Positions 1 to 8,519 of a stretch of DNA of 26,707 nucleotides are shown here, in pieces. Source of the stretch: JADCCX01 sp031378805. Its GTDB lineage: Bacteria; Pseudomonadota; Alphaproteobacteria; Rhizobiales; Beijerinckiaceae. The notes under the pieces were generated by a model. It did no database searches, was not told where the DNA came from, and saw nothing but the letters and a program-made list of their open reading frames with translations. The DNA is taken from the NCBI GenBank assembly GCA_031378805.1, contig JANNEO010000094.1:1-26707 (forward strand), given 5' to 3'. Position 1 is the first letter of the stretch. Each line of letters begins with the position of its first letter. The translations under genes were made by a program, and so were the position numbers.

Positions 1-1227
1 CGCCTTTGTGCTGACCTTCGCCTTGCGTTGGAACAGGGGAAGGGCTGCATCGAGATCGAACGATTGCACGACAGATGCGCCGTTGCGCAGGGCCAGCGTG
101 ACATGGGACTGCGTGTCGCTCACGGACGCATCGCCTGCCACCCTGACCTTGTCGCGCAAGGCGATCAGCCCGGCATCGGCGCACGCCACATCGCTGTAGC
201 TCGCCAATGCGCCGGTCTTCCAGCCCGCCAATGCCATGGCGCTGGTGAGCGTGTAGCTGAACTTGGCTTCCAGTCCCGTTTGCGGCGACTTGATATCGCA
301 GACACGAAGCCAGCGCGGATTGGTGGTTATCGAGACATGGTCAATCGACGCAATGTCGAAGCTGGAGTGCCCGCGCAGCAACGCCAGCGCTTCCAGCGAG
401 GCGTGCAGACCATGGCAGCAGGCATGGAATTTGTGCTGTACGGACTCGAACCAGAAATCCTCGCCCAGTCCACGCAGGATTGCGGCAGGGTCATGCCCCT
501 CCCCCGCATGGGTCTCAGCGAAGCCCTGTGCGCATTCAAGCCCGTCAGGACGAGACACGAACCCCGATTTCGCAAGCAGCGCCGCCTCGACGCCGTTGGA
601 CGCCGCGATGCCCGCGTTGAAGGGCTTTCCCATGGTGCCGAACTGCGATTTGAGGCCAGAGGCACGTGTTGCAGTGAGGCCGAGCGCATGGCGCATTCGC
701 TCCTGGTCCAGCCCGAGCAATCGTCCTGCGGCGACAGCCGCTCCGAAGGCACCTGATGTCGCGGTCTGATGGAAACCGTGCTGATAGTGCCCGGTCCCCA
801 GCCATGCTCCGATGCGGCAGGCCGCCTCCATGCCCAGCAGAGCGGCGACCATGAAGTCGTTCCCTGAAGCGCCTGTCATCTCAGCGACCGCAAGCGCCGC
901 CGGAAACACCACAACGCTGGGATGGCCGACATAGCTGAAATGCGTGTCGTCATAATCGAGCGCGTGCGAGATCGTTCCATTGGCAAGCGCCGCGGCACGT
1001 GCGGGGAACTGCCCGGACTGGCCGAAAACACTGGCCTGCGCCGCGCCGCCCTCCTCTTGAATGAGTGACAGCACAATGCGGCTCACCGGCTCGTCGCGCC
1101 CCGCCAGGCCAACTGCGCACCAATCCAGCAGCGACAGCTTGAGGACAGCCAGTGCCGAGGCCGGAGCGTTCCTTCTGTCACAGGCGAAAGCCGCGATTGC
1201 GGCGGTCATTGAAACGGGCGCAGACAT
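1..1227 (-). CDS. MmgE/PrpD family protein (C-terminus outside window)
   Basis: The minus strand is open from an ATG at 1227 to the window edge: 409 codons with no stop. The translation has family hallmarks: an N-terminal helical half with SHALDYDDTHFSYVGHPS around residue 90, a GHYQHGFHQTATSGAFGAA stretch around 145, and HKFHACCHGLHASLEAL around 270. MmgE/PrpD proteins are about 450 residues, so roughly 40 are missing. Family members include 2-methylcitrate dehydratase and cis-aconitate decarboxylase, but most are uncharacterised, so the substrate cannot be named. GGAGG lies 6 nt before the start. It is divergent from a TTT/Bug binding protein 211 bp away, with a class I hydro-lyase beyond, which suggests a small carboxylate catabolic locus. 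The family call is firm and the reaction is open. Confidence 0.93.
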   Translation of the reverse strand, partial: MSAPVSMTAAIAAFACDRRNAPASALAVLKLSLLDWCAVGLAGRDEPVSRIVLSLIQEEGGAAQASVFGQSGQFPARAAALANGTISHALDYDDTHFSYVGHPSVVVFPAALAVAEMTGASGNDFMVAALLGMEAACRIGAWLGTGHYQHGFHQTATSGAFGAAVAAGRLLGLDQERMRHALGLTATRASGLKSQFGTMGKPFNAGIAASNGVEAALLAKSGFVSRPDGLECAQGFAETHAGEGHDPAAILRGLGEDFWFESVQHKFHACCHGLHASLEALALLRGHSSFDIASIDHVSITTNPRWLRVCDIKSPQTGLEAKFSYTLTSAMALAGWKTGALASYSDVACADAGLIALRDKVRVAGDASVSDTQSHVTLALRNGASVVQSFDLDAALPLFQRKAKVSTKA

Positions 1228-1438
1228 CGTCGCCTCCAGATGTGTTCAGTTATGACGGCAAGCCAGCCACAGGAAAGGCGCATTCAGGCAATCCGTAAAG
1301 CATGTCCCGCACGACATTGCCCTTGCGGGTGGGTGGGCCGATATGACATTCTCATGGTGGCTTTGTCGCCGGGTCAACCGGTCCAAGGCCAGCATCGCCC
1401 AAAGGCCAGCGATCCATCTGCTCTGGGAGGAGCCAAGT
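1228..1438. promoter_or_regulatory. Divergent intergenic region holding promoters of both flanking genes
   Basis: This 211-bp gap separates two divergent genes, so both promoters should lie here. Both ribosome binding sites are visible: GGAGG on the minus strand near 1234-1238 and GGGAGGAG on the plus strand just before 1439. I do not see a convincing sigma-70 hexamer pair or a clear operator. An imperfect CCGG-GTCAA-CCGG dyad near 1370 is the only symmetric motif noticed. Confidence 0.4.
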
Positions 1439-2431
1439 ATGACACCGTTCCTGAAAAGAGCTGCTGCGGGCATGTGCCTGGCGTTTTCGCTCACCCTTTC
1501 GACCATGCCGTCCATCGCCCAGGCTTTTCCCACAAAACCGGTGATCATGCTCATCCCGTTTGCGGCAGGTGGCCCGACCGATGTAGTGGGACGCATGATC
1601 GGCGAGCACATGAGCCGCACCTTGGGTCAGCCCGTGATCATCGAGAATGCGGTTGGCGCCGCAGGCACGCTGGCGGGGCAGCGCCTCATGGCCTCTGCAC
1701 CTGACGGACACACCATCCTGATCGGCCATACCGGAACCCACGCCGCCGCCGTATCCTTGAACCCAAACCTCAAGTATCGCCCGGTTGAGGACTTCGCCCA
1801 TATTGGCCTGGTCAACACCAATCCGATCTTCATCAATGTCCGCAAATCGCATCCCGCCAACACGCTGGCCGAGCTTGTGACCTGGCTGAAAGCCAACCAG
1901 GCCACCGCTAACAATGCCCATGCCGGCGTCGGGTCGGTCAGCCACACGACGTGCCTGGTGTTCAATTCCACCATCGGCGTGAAGACCAACGGCATCCCCT
2001 ATCGCGGCACGGCACCTGCCATGAACGATCTCGTGGGCGGCCAAGTCGACTATCTTTGCGACCAGGGCGTCAATGTCGCGCCACAGACCAGAGGTGGCAC
2101 GATCAAGACGCTGGCGGTGGCGCAAGACAAGCGCGCGCCCGTGCTTCCCGATGTTCCGACGAGCACGGAAGCCGGTGTGCCGGATTTCAAGGTCGTTGTG
2201 TGGAACGCCATGTTTGCACCGAAGGATACACCTGCGGCTGCGCTCGACAGCCTGAACAAAGCGCTGCGTGCCGCGCTATCCGATCCTGCGATGAAGACCA
2301 GGCTCGATGAAATCGGTGCCGACATTCCCTCCCTCACGCTCCAGACACCGGATGGCCTGAAGGCATTCATCACGTCCGAGATCGAGCGCTGGACGCCCAT
2401 CATCAAGGCAGCAGGCGTAACAGTGCAGTAG
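1439..2431 (+). CDS. Tripartite tricarboxylate transporter (TTT) substrate-binding protein, Bug family
   Basis: Predicted periplasmic solute receptor, 330 residues, the usual length for Bug proteins. Residues 1-29 form a signal peptide ending in IAQA. The family signature IPFAAGGPTDVVGR follows at 39-52, then a PVIIENAVGAAG stretch near 65-76 and YRGTAPAMNDLVGGQVDY at 188-205. Bug proteins bind carboxylates, aromatic acids or amides and hand them to TctAB-type membrane subunits; no such subunits lie in the window, which is common because orphan Bug genes outnumber TctAB pairs. I chose ATG 1439 over an in-frame start 96 nt upstream because GGGAGGAG precedes it and it gives a clean signal peptide. 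The neighbouring MmgE/PrpD and fumarase-like genes suggest a di- or tricarboxylate ligand; that part is inference. Confidence 0.93.
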   Translation: MTPFLKRAAAGMCLAFSLTLSTMPSIAQAFPTKPVIMLIPFAAGGPTDVVGRMIGEHMSRTLGQPVIIENAVGAAGTLAGQRLMASAPDGHTILIGHTGTHAAAVSLNPNLKYRPVEDFAHIGLVNTNPIFINVRKSHPANTLAELVTWLKANQATANNAHAGVGSVSHTTCLVFNSTIGVKTNGIPYRGTAPAMNDLVGGQVDYLCDQGVNVAPQTRGGTIKTLAVAQDKRAPVLPDVPTSTEAGVPDFKVVVWNAMFAPKDTPAAALDSLNKALRAALSDPAMKTRLDEIGADIPSLTLQTPDGLKAFITSEIERWTPIIKAAGVTVQ

Positions 2432-2434
2432 CGC

Positions 2435-3928
2435 CTATCTTCGCCACAGCGACGGTCCCAGCGTGTGGATGGAGGTGCCGCCCGCATCAACAGCAACTGT
2501 CACGGGCATAGCCTCAACCACGAACTCCCGTATCGCCTCCATGCCAAGATCCTCGAAGGCGAGGACACGCGACGAACGGATCGCCTTGGACACAAGATAG
2601 GCCGCGCCGCCCACAGCGATAAGCGACGCCGCACCATGGCGGGCAATGGCGGCGATGGCAGCGGGCCCACGCTCAGCCTTGCCGATCATCACGAGAAGGC
2701 CCGTCCGCGCCAGCAGCTGTTCCGTGAAGCGGTCCATGCGCGTGGCCGTCGTTGGCCCGGCAGGCCCGACCACCTCGCCAGCCGCCGCGTCCACGGGGCC
2801 AACATAATAGATCGCGCGGTTCCGGAGAGCGACAGGCAGCGCTTCTCCACGGTCCAGCATGGTGATCATGCGCTGATGGGCGGCATCCCGCCCCGTCAAC
2901 AGGCGTCCCGACAGCAGAAGTGTGTCGCCTGCTTTCCAGGTTGCAACGTCAGCCCGTGTCAGCTGATCAAGATCGACTTTGCGCACCAATCCGTCGGTCT
3001 GCTCCAGCATGACTTCGGGCCATAGTGCAATATCGGGCTGCGGCAGGACGGTAGGCCCTGATCCATCGAGGACAAAGGCCACATGCCGGTCCGCCGCGCA
3101 TTGCGGAATGAGTCCGATCGGCTTCGATGCGGCATGGGTGGGAAACGTGCGCAGTTTCACGTCGAGAACCGTCGTCAGGCCGCCAAGTCCCTGTGCCCCG
3201 ATGCCCAGCGCATTGATCCGCCGGTGCAACTCCAGGCGCAATTCCTCGATTTTCGAAGATGGTCCGCGCCGTTGCAGTTCCGGCATGTCGATGGGGTCCA
3301 GCAGCGATTGCTTTGCCAGCAGCATGGCACGCTCGGGACTGCCGCCCACCCCAAGGCCGATGATGCCGGGCGGGCACCAGCCCGCACCAAGGCCCTCGAC
3401 AGTCCGGACCACCCAGTCCGCCACCGAATCCCCCGGTTCAAGCGCTGCAAATCGCGCCTTGTTCTCAGAGCCGCCACCCTTGGCCGCGACATGAACCTCC
3501 AGGGTGTTGCCCGACCCGATCTCGACATGCAGCATCGCAGGCGTGTTATCTCCGGTGTTGCACCGCTCGAATAGCGGATCGCCCACCAGCGACGCCCGCA
3601 GCGGGTTGGACTGCGACCGCCAGGCCAGCCGCACCGCGTCGTCGACCACATCCTGCAGGGCGCGGTTGGTCGCAATGCGCACATTGACTCCAATCCGCAT
3701 GAAAATCTGCGCCGTGCCGGTATCCTGACACATCGGCCGCCGCCCCAGCGCCGCCATGCGCGCATTGATCAGGATTTGCGCCATAGCATTGCGGGCCGGT
3801 GCGCTTTCTTCAACCCGCCACGCCTCCACGAGGCTCGCAATGTAGTCCGGAGGATGAAAATGCGAGATGAACTGCAAGGCGTCCGCAATGCTGACGATCA
3901 GGTCATCCTCGGAAATCAAAGTCGTCAT
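2435..3928 (-). CDS. Class I (Fe-S) fumarate hydratase family protein
   Basis: Single-chain iron-sulfur hydro-lyase of 497 residues; E. coli FumA is about 548. The three expected cluster cysteines are present: C67 in MCQDTG, C185 in GWCPPGIIG and C277 in IPQCAADRH. The N-terminal alpha-type domain runs to about residue 310. The beta-type domain follows, with SGRLLTGRDAAHQRM at 340-354 and GPTTATRMDRF at 391-401. The family includes fumarases, mesaconases and L-tartrate dehydratases, and sequence alone does not separate them. Cells usually meet the TCA need with FumC, and the neighbours here are a PrpD-like enzyme and a carboxylate binding protein, so a catabolic substrate is plausible. The start at 3928 is chosen because the upstream in-frame extension runs through tRNA-Gln; its ribosome binding site is weak. 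Convergent with the TTT gene, 3 nt apart. Confidence 0.93.
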   Translation of the reverse strand: MTTLISEDDLIVSIADALQFISHFHPPDYIASLVEAWRVEESAPARNAMAQILINARMAALGRRPMCQDTGTAQIFMRIGVNVRIATNRALQDVVDDAVRLAWRSQSNPLRASLVGDPLFERCNTGDNTPAMLHVEIGSGNTLEVHVAAKGGGSENKARFAALEPGDSVADWVVRTVEGLGAGWCPPGIIGLGVGGSPERAMLLAKQSLLDPIDMPELQRRGPSSKIEELRLELHRRINALGIGAQGLGGLTTVLDVKLRTFPTHAASKPIGLIPQCAADRHVAFVLDGSGPTVLPQPDIALWPEVMLEQTDGLVRKVDLDQLTRADVATWKAGDTLLLSGRLLTGRDAAHQRMITMLDRGEALPVALRNRAIYYVGPVDAAAGEVVGPAGPTTATRMDRFTEQLLARTGLLVMIGKAERGPAAIAAIARHGAASLIAVGGAAYLVSKAIRSSRVLAFEDLGMEAIREFVVEAMPVTVAVDAGGTSIHTLGPSLWRR

Positions 3929-4020
3929 GGTTGATGGCCCAGAGCGCCAAAACAGCGGCTGGAATGTTATCAACGGAATGAAAGGCAGTTGTCGACACCA
4001 ATCAGGCGCGTGAGGCTGAT

Positions 4021-4094
4021 TGGCTGGGGGACTAGGATTCGAACCTAGACAACCAGAGTCAGAGTCTGGGGTCCTACCGTTAGACGATCCCCCA
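4021..4094 (-). tRNA. tRNA-Gln (CTG)
   Basis: 74 nt including an encoded CCA. The acceptor arms TGGGGGA and TCCCCCA pair fully, the T-loop reads GGTTCGAATCC, and the anticodon stem CCAGA/TCTGG encloses CTCTGAC, giving anticodon CTG. It lies just upstream of the fumarase-like gene on the same strand. Confidence 0.97.
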
Positions 4095-4402
4095 TGACGC
4101 CTTGAGCGCATGGAGCATTCGCACTAGCCGAGGTTGCCCAGTGATGCAAGACGGCCATCGTGGTTTCTCGTTTTGGCCGGGCATGATCAGCACTGCGAGC
4201 GTGTCGCTAGAGCAAACCTTGAGCGAGCAGTTGAAAAACTGGCGGATCAATTGCCTGTCTTCGCTCTCGGACTTTGTCATTCACACCCTTGCGTTGGCGC
4301 AAATCCTTTCCGATTCACGTTAATTTCAATTGCATCTAACGCATAACTTTAATACTCATTTAAGAAGTTCAGATGCGGCGGCAACTGTATCGGGAGTATT
4401 CG
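4095..4402. other. Intergenic stretch without a convincing gene
   Basis: About 308 nt between the divergent tRNA-Gln and DUF2865 genes. Short open frames of 66-73 codons occur on both strands but overlap each other, lack ribosome binding sites and resemble no family I know. The last 80 nt (from about 4318) are clearly AT-richer than the surroundings and contain the CtrA-like site listed separately, so this part is probably the promoter of the DUF2865 gene. Confidence 0.5.
4349..4363 (+). promoter_or_regulatory. Candidate CtrA binding site (TTAA-N7-TTAA)
   Basis: TTAA-TACTCAT-TTAA matches the alphaproteobacterial CtrA consensus TTAA-N7-TTAA(C) at all eight core bases; the following base is G, not C. 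It sits in an AT-rich island 40 bp before the chosen start of the DUF2865 gene. The motif is short and AT-rich, so chance occurrence in this island is possible. Confidence 0.4.
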
Positions 4403-5512
4403 ATGTCCGACCATCTGGCACGGCGGGTTGACCCGCGTGCGCTTCTTGGTGTTTCGGCACCCTCGAAAATCACGACCAGAGTTGGTGCTTCTGCACGACA
4501 GTTTGGCATTGCCGCGTTGGCTGCGGTTGTCGGCCTGTCAGCATTTGGCACGATGGTTGTTCGCGCCAACGATGACGCTGGTGTGCTGGCCTTCGTTCGG
4601 ACCCAGACACGCAACATTGTGCCACGGCCCGCGCCTGTGGTTCGTGCCGCTCCTGTGCAAGCCTATCCTGTGGCCTATTTCGCGCCACGCGGTTTCTTCC
4701 CCACGTCGCAGGCAAGCCCTGCCCAACGGCGCACGGCTGCACAACAGCCCGGTACGCGGCTTGTTGCGTCCTATGCTCCGTTTTCAGGCGTGCTTCCTAC
4801 CGACCCGATTTTCGAGCAAGCTGAACCCCGGCGGCGCGCCAAGGTTGCCGTGCGCGAGACTGCGGCTGTGCGGCACACTCTGCCGACTCCGTCCCGAACC
4901 TCATTCGCTACGGGCAGTCGCGTCACGTATTGTGTGCGCACCTGCGATGGCTTCTATTTCCCGATCGGCACCGGCAGCGGATCGGACAGTGCGGACACTG
5001 CGGCCTGCAACAGGCTCTGTCCGACGGCGGAAACACGGGTTTTTACGGGTGAGATCGGGGCGGATATCGATACGGCGCGTGCCCGCGACAACGGCAAGAA
5101 ATACACCTCACTCGGCCAAGCCTTCAGTTACCGCAAGAGCGTGGACAAGGCCTGCTCCTGCACCGCGAATGGCTTTGGCATTGCAACCGATTTCTCGGTG
5201 TTCCGGGATGGCTCGTTGCGTGTTGGTGATATCGTCATGACCGGCAAGGGAATGCGGGTATTCAATGGCGGAACCTTCCCCTACCGCGAGGCGAATTTCA
5301 CGGCAATCGGTCGCAGCGACCGGATCGATGCGGCCACGCGTGAATCGCTTCGCAAGGTCGAGCAAGCCTCGCTGCCAGGTCGGTCGGGGCTTTCTGCCGT
5401 CCCCCGCAAGCCATCGGACGAATTGCGCGACCTGGCACTGGCAAGCCGCGCCGCACAAGGTCCGGTGGATGTCGTCCGCTATGTCGGACCGGACCGCACT
5501 GTCGTTCGCTGA
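4403..5512 (+). CDS. DUF2865 domain-containing protein
   Basis: 369 residues of unknown function, typical of Rhizobiales. A membrane-spanning or uncleaved signal segment lies at about 34-53, then a proline/alanine-rich low-complexity linker to about 170. The DUF2865 core follows: YCVRTCDGFYFPI at 176-188, CNRLCPTAETRVF at 202-214 and ACSC at 250-253. Six cysteines (177, 181, 202, 206, 251, 253) lie on the exported side, suggesting disulfides. The start at 4403 has GGGAG 8 nt upstream; an ATG 30 nt earlier at 4373 is also possible. The gene stands alone, with a strong terminator 26 nt after the stop and a CtrA-like box in front, so it is probably a monocistronic, possibly cell-cycle-linked envelope gene. 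No enzymatic role can be claimed. Confidence 0.9.
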   Translation: MSDHLARRVDPRALLGVSAPSKITTRVGASARQFGIAALAAVVGLSAFGTMVVRANDDAGVLAFVRTQTRNIVPRPAPVVRAAPVQAYPVAYFAPRGFFPTSQASPAQRRTAAQQPGTRLVASYAPFSGVLPTDPIFEQAEPRRRAKVAVRETAAVRHTLPTPSRTSFATGSRVTYCVRTCDGFYFPIGTGSGSDSADTAACNRLCPTAETRVFTGEIGADIDTARARDNGKKYTSLGQAFSYRKSVDKACSCTANGFGIATDFSVFRDGSLRVGDIVMTGKGMRVFNGGTFPYREANFTAIGRSDRIDAATRESLRKVEQASLPGRSGLSAVPRKPSDELRDLALASRAAQGPVDVVRYVGPDRTVVR

Positions 5513-5537
5513 TTGTTTTCAACCGCCTCCAAAATCC

Positions 5538-5566
5538 AACCGCCGGATAAAATTCGGCGGTTTTTT
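5538..5566 (+). terminator. Rho-independent terminator of the DUF2865 gene
   Basis: AACCGCCG and CGGCGGTT form an 8-bp stem around a 9-nt loop, followed by a run of T. It begins 26 nt after the DUF2865 stop codon. Confidence 0.9.
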
Positions 5567-5646
5567 GCTGTGCCACCCGGTTCCAAGCCATTGATCGCAT
5601 GGGTAGCTTTGCCCTTTTCGTCCCGTTCACAGAACACATGCTCTAG

Positions 5647-5663
5647 TTTAGAAATCTTATAAA
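5647..5663 (+). promoter_or_regulatory. Candidate Irr box (iron control element)
   Basis: TTTAGAA-ATC-TTATAAA matches the Irr/ICE consensus TTTAGAA-N3-TTCTAAA at 13 of 14 defined positions (consensus recalled from rhizobial iron-regulon studies). It lies 110 bp before the start of the ferric-iron binding protein gene. A TTGACG at 5688-5693 could be a -35 element, which would put the box just upstream of the promoter, but no good -10 is visible. Confidence 0.7.
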
Positions 5664-5772
5664 CATCTGTTTTAATTGGTTTTTTGCTTGACGACGTTGG
5701 TTAGTCCGCGCCAATCAGTGGCCAGCCATTCAGCCAGACCGGTCCTTGAAACCGGAGCAACGGAGCCAACAC

Positions 5773-6798
5773 ATGACAAATTCACTGCGCAGCGCAGCCA
5801 CCATCGCCACGCTCTTGCTTTCGACCTCTCTGGCCCTTGCACAGGAGGTCAATCTGTACACTGCGCGTGAACCCGCGCTGATCAAGCCGGTCCTCGACGC
5901 CTTCACGAAAGACACCGGCATCAAGGTGAACGTGGTGTTCGCCACGAACGGTCTGGAAGAGCGCATCCAGGCTGAGGGAGCCAACAGCCCGGCTGACCTC
6001 CTGCTGACCGTCGATGTTTCGAAGCTGGCGCAAGCCGCCGAGATGGGCATTACCCAGAAGCTGGGCTCACCGGCGCTGGATGCTGCAGTCCCGGCTGCTT
6101 ACCGCGATGCCGGCGGGCAATGGTATGCCGCAACGCTCAGGGCGCGCGTCGTGTATGCGTCAAAGGACAGGGTCAAGCAGGAGACCATCACATACGAGGA
6201 GCTCGCTGACCCAAAATGGCGCGGCAAGGTCTGTATCCGCGATGGGCAGAACCCCTACAACACCGCGCTTTTCGCCCACATGATTGCCCGCGTTGGAGCA
6301 GACAAGGCGGAGACCTGGCTGAAGGGCCTCAGGGCCAATCTCGCCAAGAAACCATCGGGCGGTGATCGTGATGTTGCCAAAGACATCGCATCCGGCCAGT
6401 GCGACATCGGAATCGCCAACACCTATTATTTCGGGCTGATGTCCAAGGGCGCGCCAGAGCAGAAGGCGTGGACGGATGCTGTTAAGATCATCCTTCCAGC
6501 CTTCGCAGGCGGTGGCACCCATGTGAATGTTTCTGGATTTGCCATGGCGAAGAATGCGCCCAACCCTGCCCAAGCCCGCAGACTGGCGGAATGGCTGGTG
6601 AGCGATACGGCGCAATCGCTCTACGCACGGCAGAACTATGAGCACCCCGTCCGTTCAGGGATTGCCCTTGATCCTGTCGTCACTGCGTTTGGAGAGTTGA
6701 AACCAGACCCGACGCCACTGGCCGAGATCGCCCGCAACCGCAAGGCGGCAAGCGACATGGTGGACAAGGTCGGTTTCAATGCTGGACCGGGAACCTGA
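5773..6798 (+). CDS. fbpA: Fe(3+) ABC transporter periplasmic substrate-binding protein
   Basis: 341 residues, matching the FbpA/FutA/SfuA family in length and order. The signal peptide is residues 1-23, ending ALA before QEVNLYTARE. Other family marks are FATNGLEERIQAEG near 56-69, PADLLLTVDVSKL near 73-85, GQNPYNTALFAHM at 158-170 and the iron-liganding tyrosine pair in NTYYFG (Y218, Y219). The protein captures ferric iron in the periplasm and delivers it to the permease encoded 9 nt downstream. ATG 5773 is chosen because GGAG lies 8 nt upstream and the signal peptide starts cleanly. The Irr box upstream predicts iron-responsive expression. Confidence 0.95.
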   Translation: MTNSLRSAATIATLLLSTSLALAQEVNLYTAREPALIKPVLDAFTKDTGIKVNVVFATNGLEERIQAEGANSPADLLLTVDVSKLAQAAEMGITQKLGSPALDAAVPAAYRDAGGQWYAATLRARVVYASKDRVKQETITYEELADPKWRGKVCIRDGQNPYNTALFAHMIARVGADKAETWLKGLRANLAKKPSGGDRDVAKDIASGQCDIGIANTYYFGLMSKGAPEQKAWTDAVKIILPAFAGGGTHVNVSGFAMAKNAPNPAQARRLAEWLVSDTAQSLYARQNYEHPVRSGIALDPVVTAFGELKPDPTPLAEIARNRKAASDMVDKVGFNAGPGT

Positions 6799-6807
6799 CG
6801 GTACGGG

Positions 6808-8484
6808 ATGACGGCATCATCTTTGCGCAGCCCGGCGCTGTCTCCACACACCTCTGGCAAGATTCTGAACGCATGGGACCGCGGCACGCTGTTGGTTGCG
6901 GTCCTGATGCTGGTGCCATTGCTGGCGATCCTCGGCTTGGCACTGGGCGCAGGTGATGGCGGATTGCTCGACCACCTCGCACGGCACGTGCTGGCAGGAG
7001 CCATTGCGGAAACACTTGTTCTGGCCACCGGCGTGCTTGGCCTGGCTCTTGTTATCGGGATTGGCACTGGGTGGCTGGTTGCGACGTATCGCTTTCCAGG
7101 CCGCACGATCCTGGCGTGGACTCTGATCCTGCCTTTCGCAATCCCCACCTACATATCGGCTTATGCCTATGTGGAGCTTCTGGATTTCTTCGGTCCGGTG
7201 CAAAGCGCCTTTCGGGCGTTGTTCAGCTTGCGGCTGCGCAGCGAGTATCGTTTTCCCGAAGTCCGCTCGCTCGGCGGTGCGATCATCGTGACGGCCCTCG
7301 TTCTTTATCCCTACATCTACATCGCTAGCCGCGCCGCCTTCACGGTCCAAGGCGCCAGCCTGATGGACGCCGCGCGTGGCCTTGGATGCTCGCGCCTGGA
7401 GGCAATGCGCCGCGTGGTGCTGCCCGCGATCCTGCCGCTGCTGGCTGCGGGTGCAACCCTGGTACTGCTGGAAACGCTCAACGATATCGGCGCCAGCCAG
7501 TATCTCGGTGTCAACACGCTGACGGTTGCGATTTACACGACCTGGCTCGGCAAGGGGAACATCGGCGGCGCGGCTCAGATCGCACTGTTGACGCTGTCAG
7601 TCGTGCTGGGCCTGCTATGGCTGGAACGCTGGTTGCGCAACAACCGGCGTTATACGCTGTCGAGCCGCGCCTATCGCCCCGTGACGCCCCCTCGCCTCAT
7701 GGGCTGGAAAGGTCTTGGAGCCTGCTGCCTGGTGGCATTGCCCGTCATCCTTGGTTTCGTGCTGCCCGTATCGGTCTTGGTCAGGGCAGGCTGGCGGCAG
7801 TTGCTGCTGGAGGGCTTTAAACCGGAACTGTTGCTTGCCCTGCGCAACACGATCACTGTGGCCGCGCTTGCGACCGCAGTCATTCTCGCTCTTGCCGTGC
7901 TGCTGGCCCTGGCGAAACGCTTCACAAGACACGATGCAACCAGGGCCGCTGTAGGCATCAGCGGGTTTGGCTATGCGGTTCCTGGCACTGTGCTGGTCAT
8001 CGGGCTTCTGCCTGCGCTGGGTCTGTTTGACCGGTTGCTCAACGATGCCGTGATCGGGCTTGGCGGCTCCCGCGTCGGGCTCGTGCTGTCCGGCTCGATC
8101 ATCGCCATCGTGCTCGCCTACACCATCCGATTTCTCGCTATCGGGCTTGACCAGGCAGATTCAGGCCTGTCCGCCCTGTCCCGCAACACGGATTTCGCAG
8201 CATACACGCTTGGCTGCCCAGAGCCCAGGCTGGCCTGGCGAATCCTGGCTCCAGCGATCAGGCCCGTGATGGCAGGCGCGGCAGTACTGGTCTTCGTGGA
8301 TTGCCTGAAGGAACTGCCCGCAACGCTGTTGCTCCGCCCGCTCAATTTCGAGACGCTGGCAACGCATCTCTATGGACACGCTTCACGCGGCAGTTTCGAG
8401 GATGGTGCCATCGCGGCATTGCTTATCGTGGCAGCGGGGTTGCTGCCTCTGATCCTGATGAACCGCATGATGGAGGCCCGTTGA
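6808..8484 (+). CDS. fbpB: Fe(3+) ABC transporter permease (two fused permease domains)
   Basis: 558 residues with about twelve hydrophobic segments, the usual size for FbpB/SfuB. Two permease halves are visible. The first has an EAA-type loop DAARGLGCSRLEAMRRVVLP at 187-206; the second has YTLGCPEPRLAWRILAP at 466-482. The C-terminal KELPATLLLRPLNFETLA at 501-518 is highly typical of ferric-iron permeases. It forms the inner-membrane channel for iron released by the upstream binding protein and is almost certainly co-transcribed with it (9-nt gap). No ATP-binding gene follows; the next gene is convergent, so the ATPase must be encoded elsewhere or shared. Confidence 0.95.
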   Translation: MTASSLRSPALSPHTSGKILNAWDRGTLLVAVLMLVPLLAILGLALGAGDGGLLDHLARHVLAGAIAETLVLATGVLGLALVIGIGTGWLVATYRFPGRTILAWTLILPFAIPTYISAYAYVELLDFFGPVQSAFRALFSLRLRSEYRFPEVRSLGGAIIVTALVLYPYIYIASRAAFTVQGASLMDAARGLGCSRLEAMRRVVLPAILPLLAAGATLVLLETLNDIGASQYLGVNTLTVAIYTTWLGKGNIGGAAQIALLTLSVVLGLLWLERWLRNNRRYTLSSRAYRPVTPPRLMGWKGLGACCLVALPVILGFVLPVSVLVRAGWRQLLLEGFKPELLLALRNTITVAALATAVILALAVLLALAKRFTRHDATRAAVGISGFGYAVPGTVLVIGLLPALGLFDRLLNDAVIGLGGSRVGLVLSGSIIAIVLAYTIRFLAIGLDQADSGLSALSRNTDFAAYTLGCPEPRLAWRILAPAIRPVMAGAAVLVFVDCLKELPATLLLRPLNFETLATHLYGHASRGSFEDGAIAALLIVAAGLLPLILMNRMMEAR

Positions 8485-8498
8485 GGGCCTTCAGGCCC
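8485..8498. terminator. Small hairpin between convergent genes
   Basis: GGGCC-TTCA-GGCCC directly follows the iron permease stop codon. The 5-bp GC stem has no T run, so it is at best a weak or Rho-assisted terminator. Confidence 0.3.
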
Positions 8499-8519
8499 AC
8501 CATTGACGGACTGACGTGT

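Noticed and set aside
28..756. Plus-strand open frame of 242 codons
   Set aside because: Antisense shadow of the MmgE/PrpD gene, arginine-rich with no domain.
3929..4111. N-terminal extension of the class I fumarase-like protein
   Set aside because: The extra 61 codons run through tRNA-Gln; family N-termini start near the MTTL methionine.
4102..4346. Small genes between tRNA-Gln and the DUF2865 gene
   Set aside because: Short overlapping frames on both strands without ribosome binding sites or recognisable sequence.
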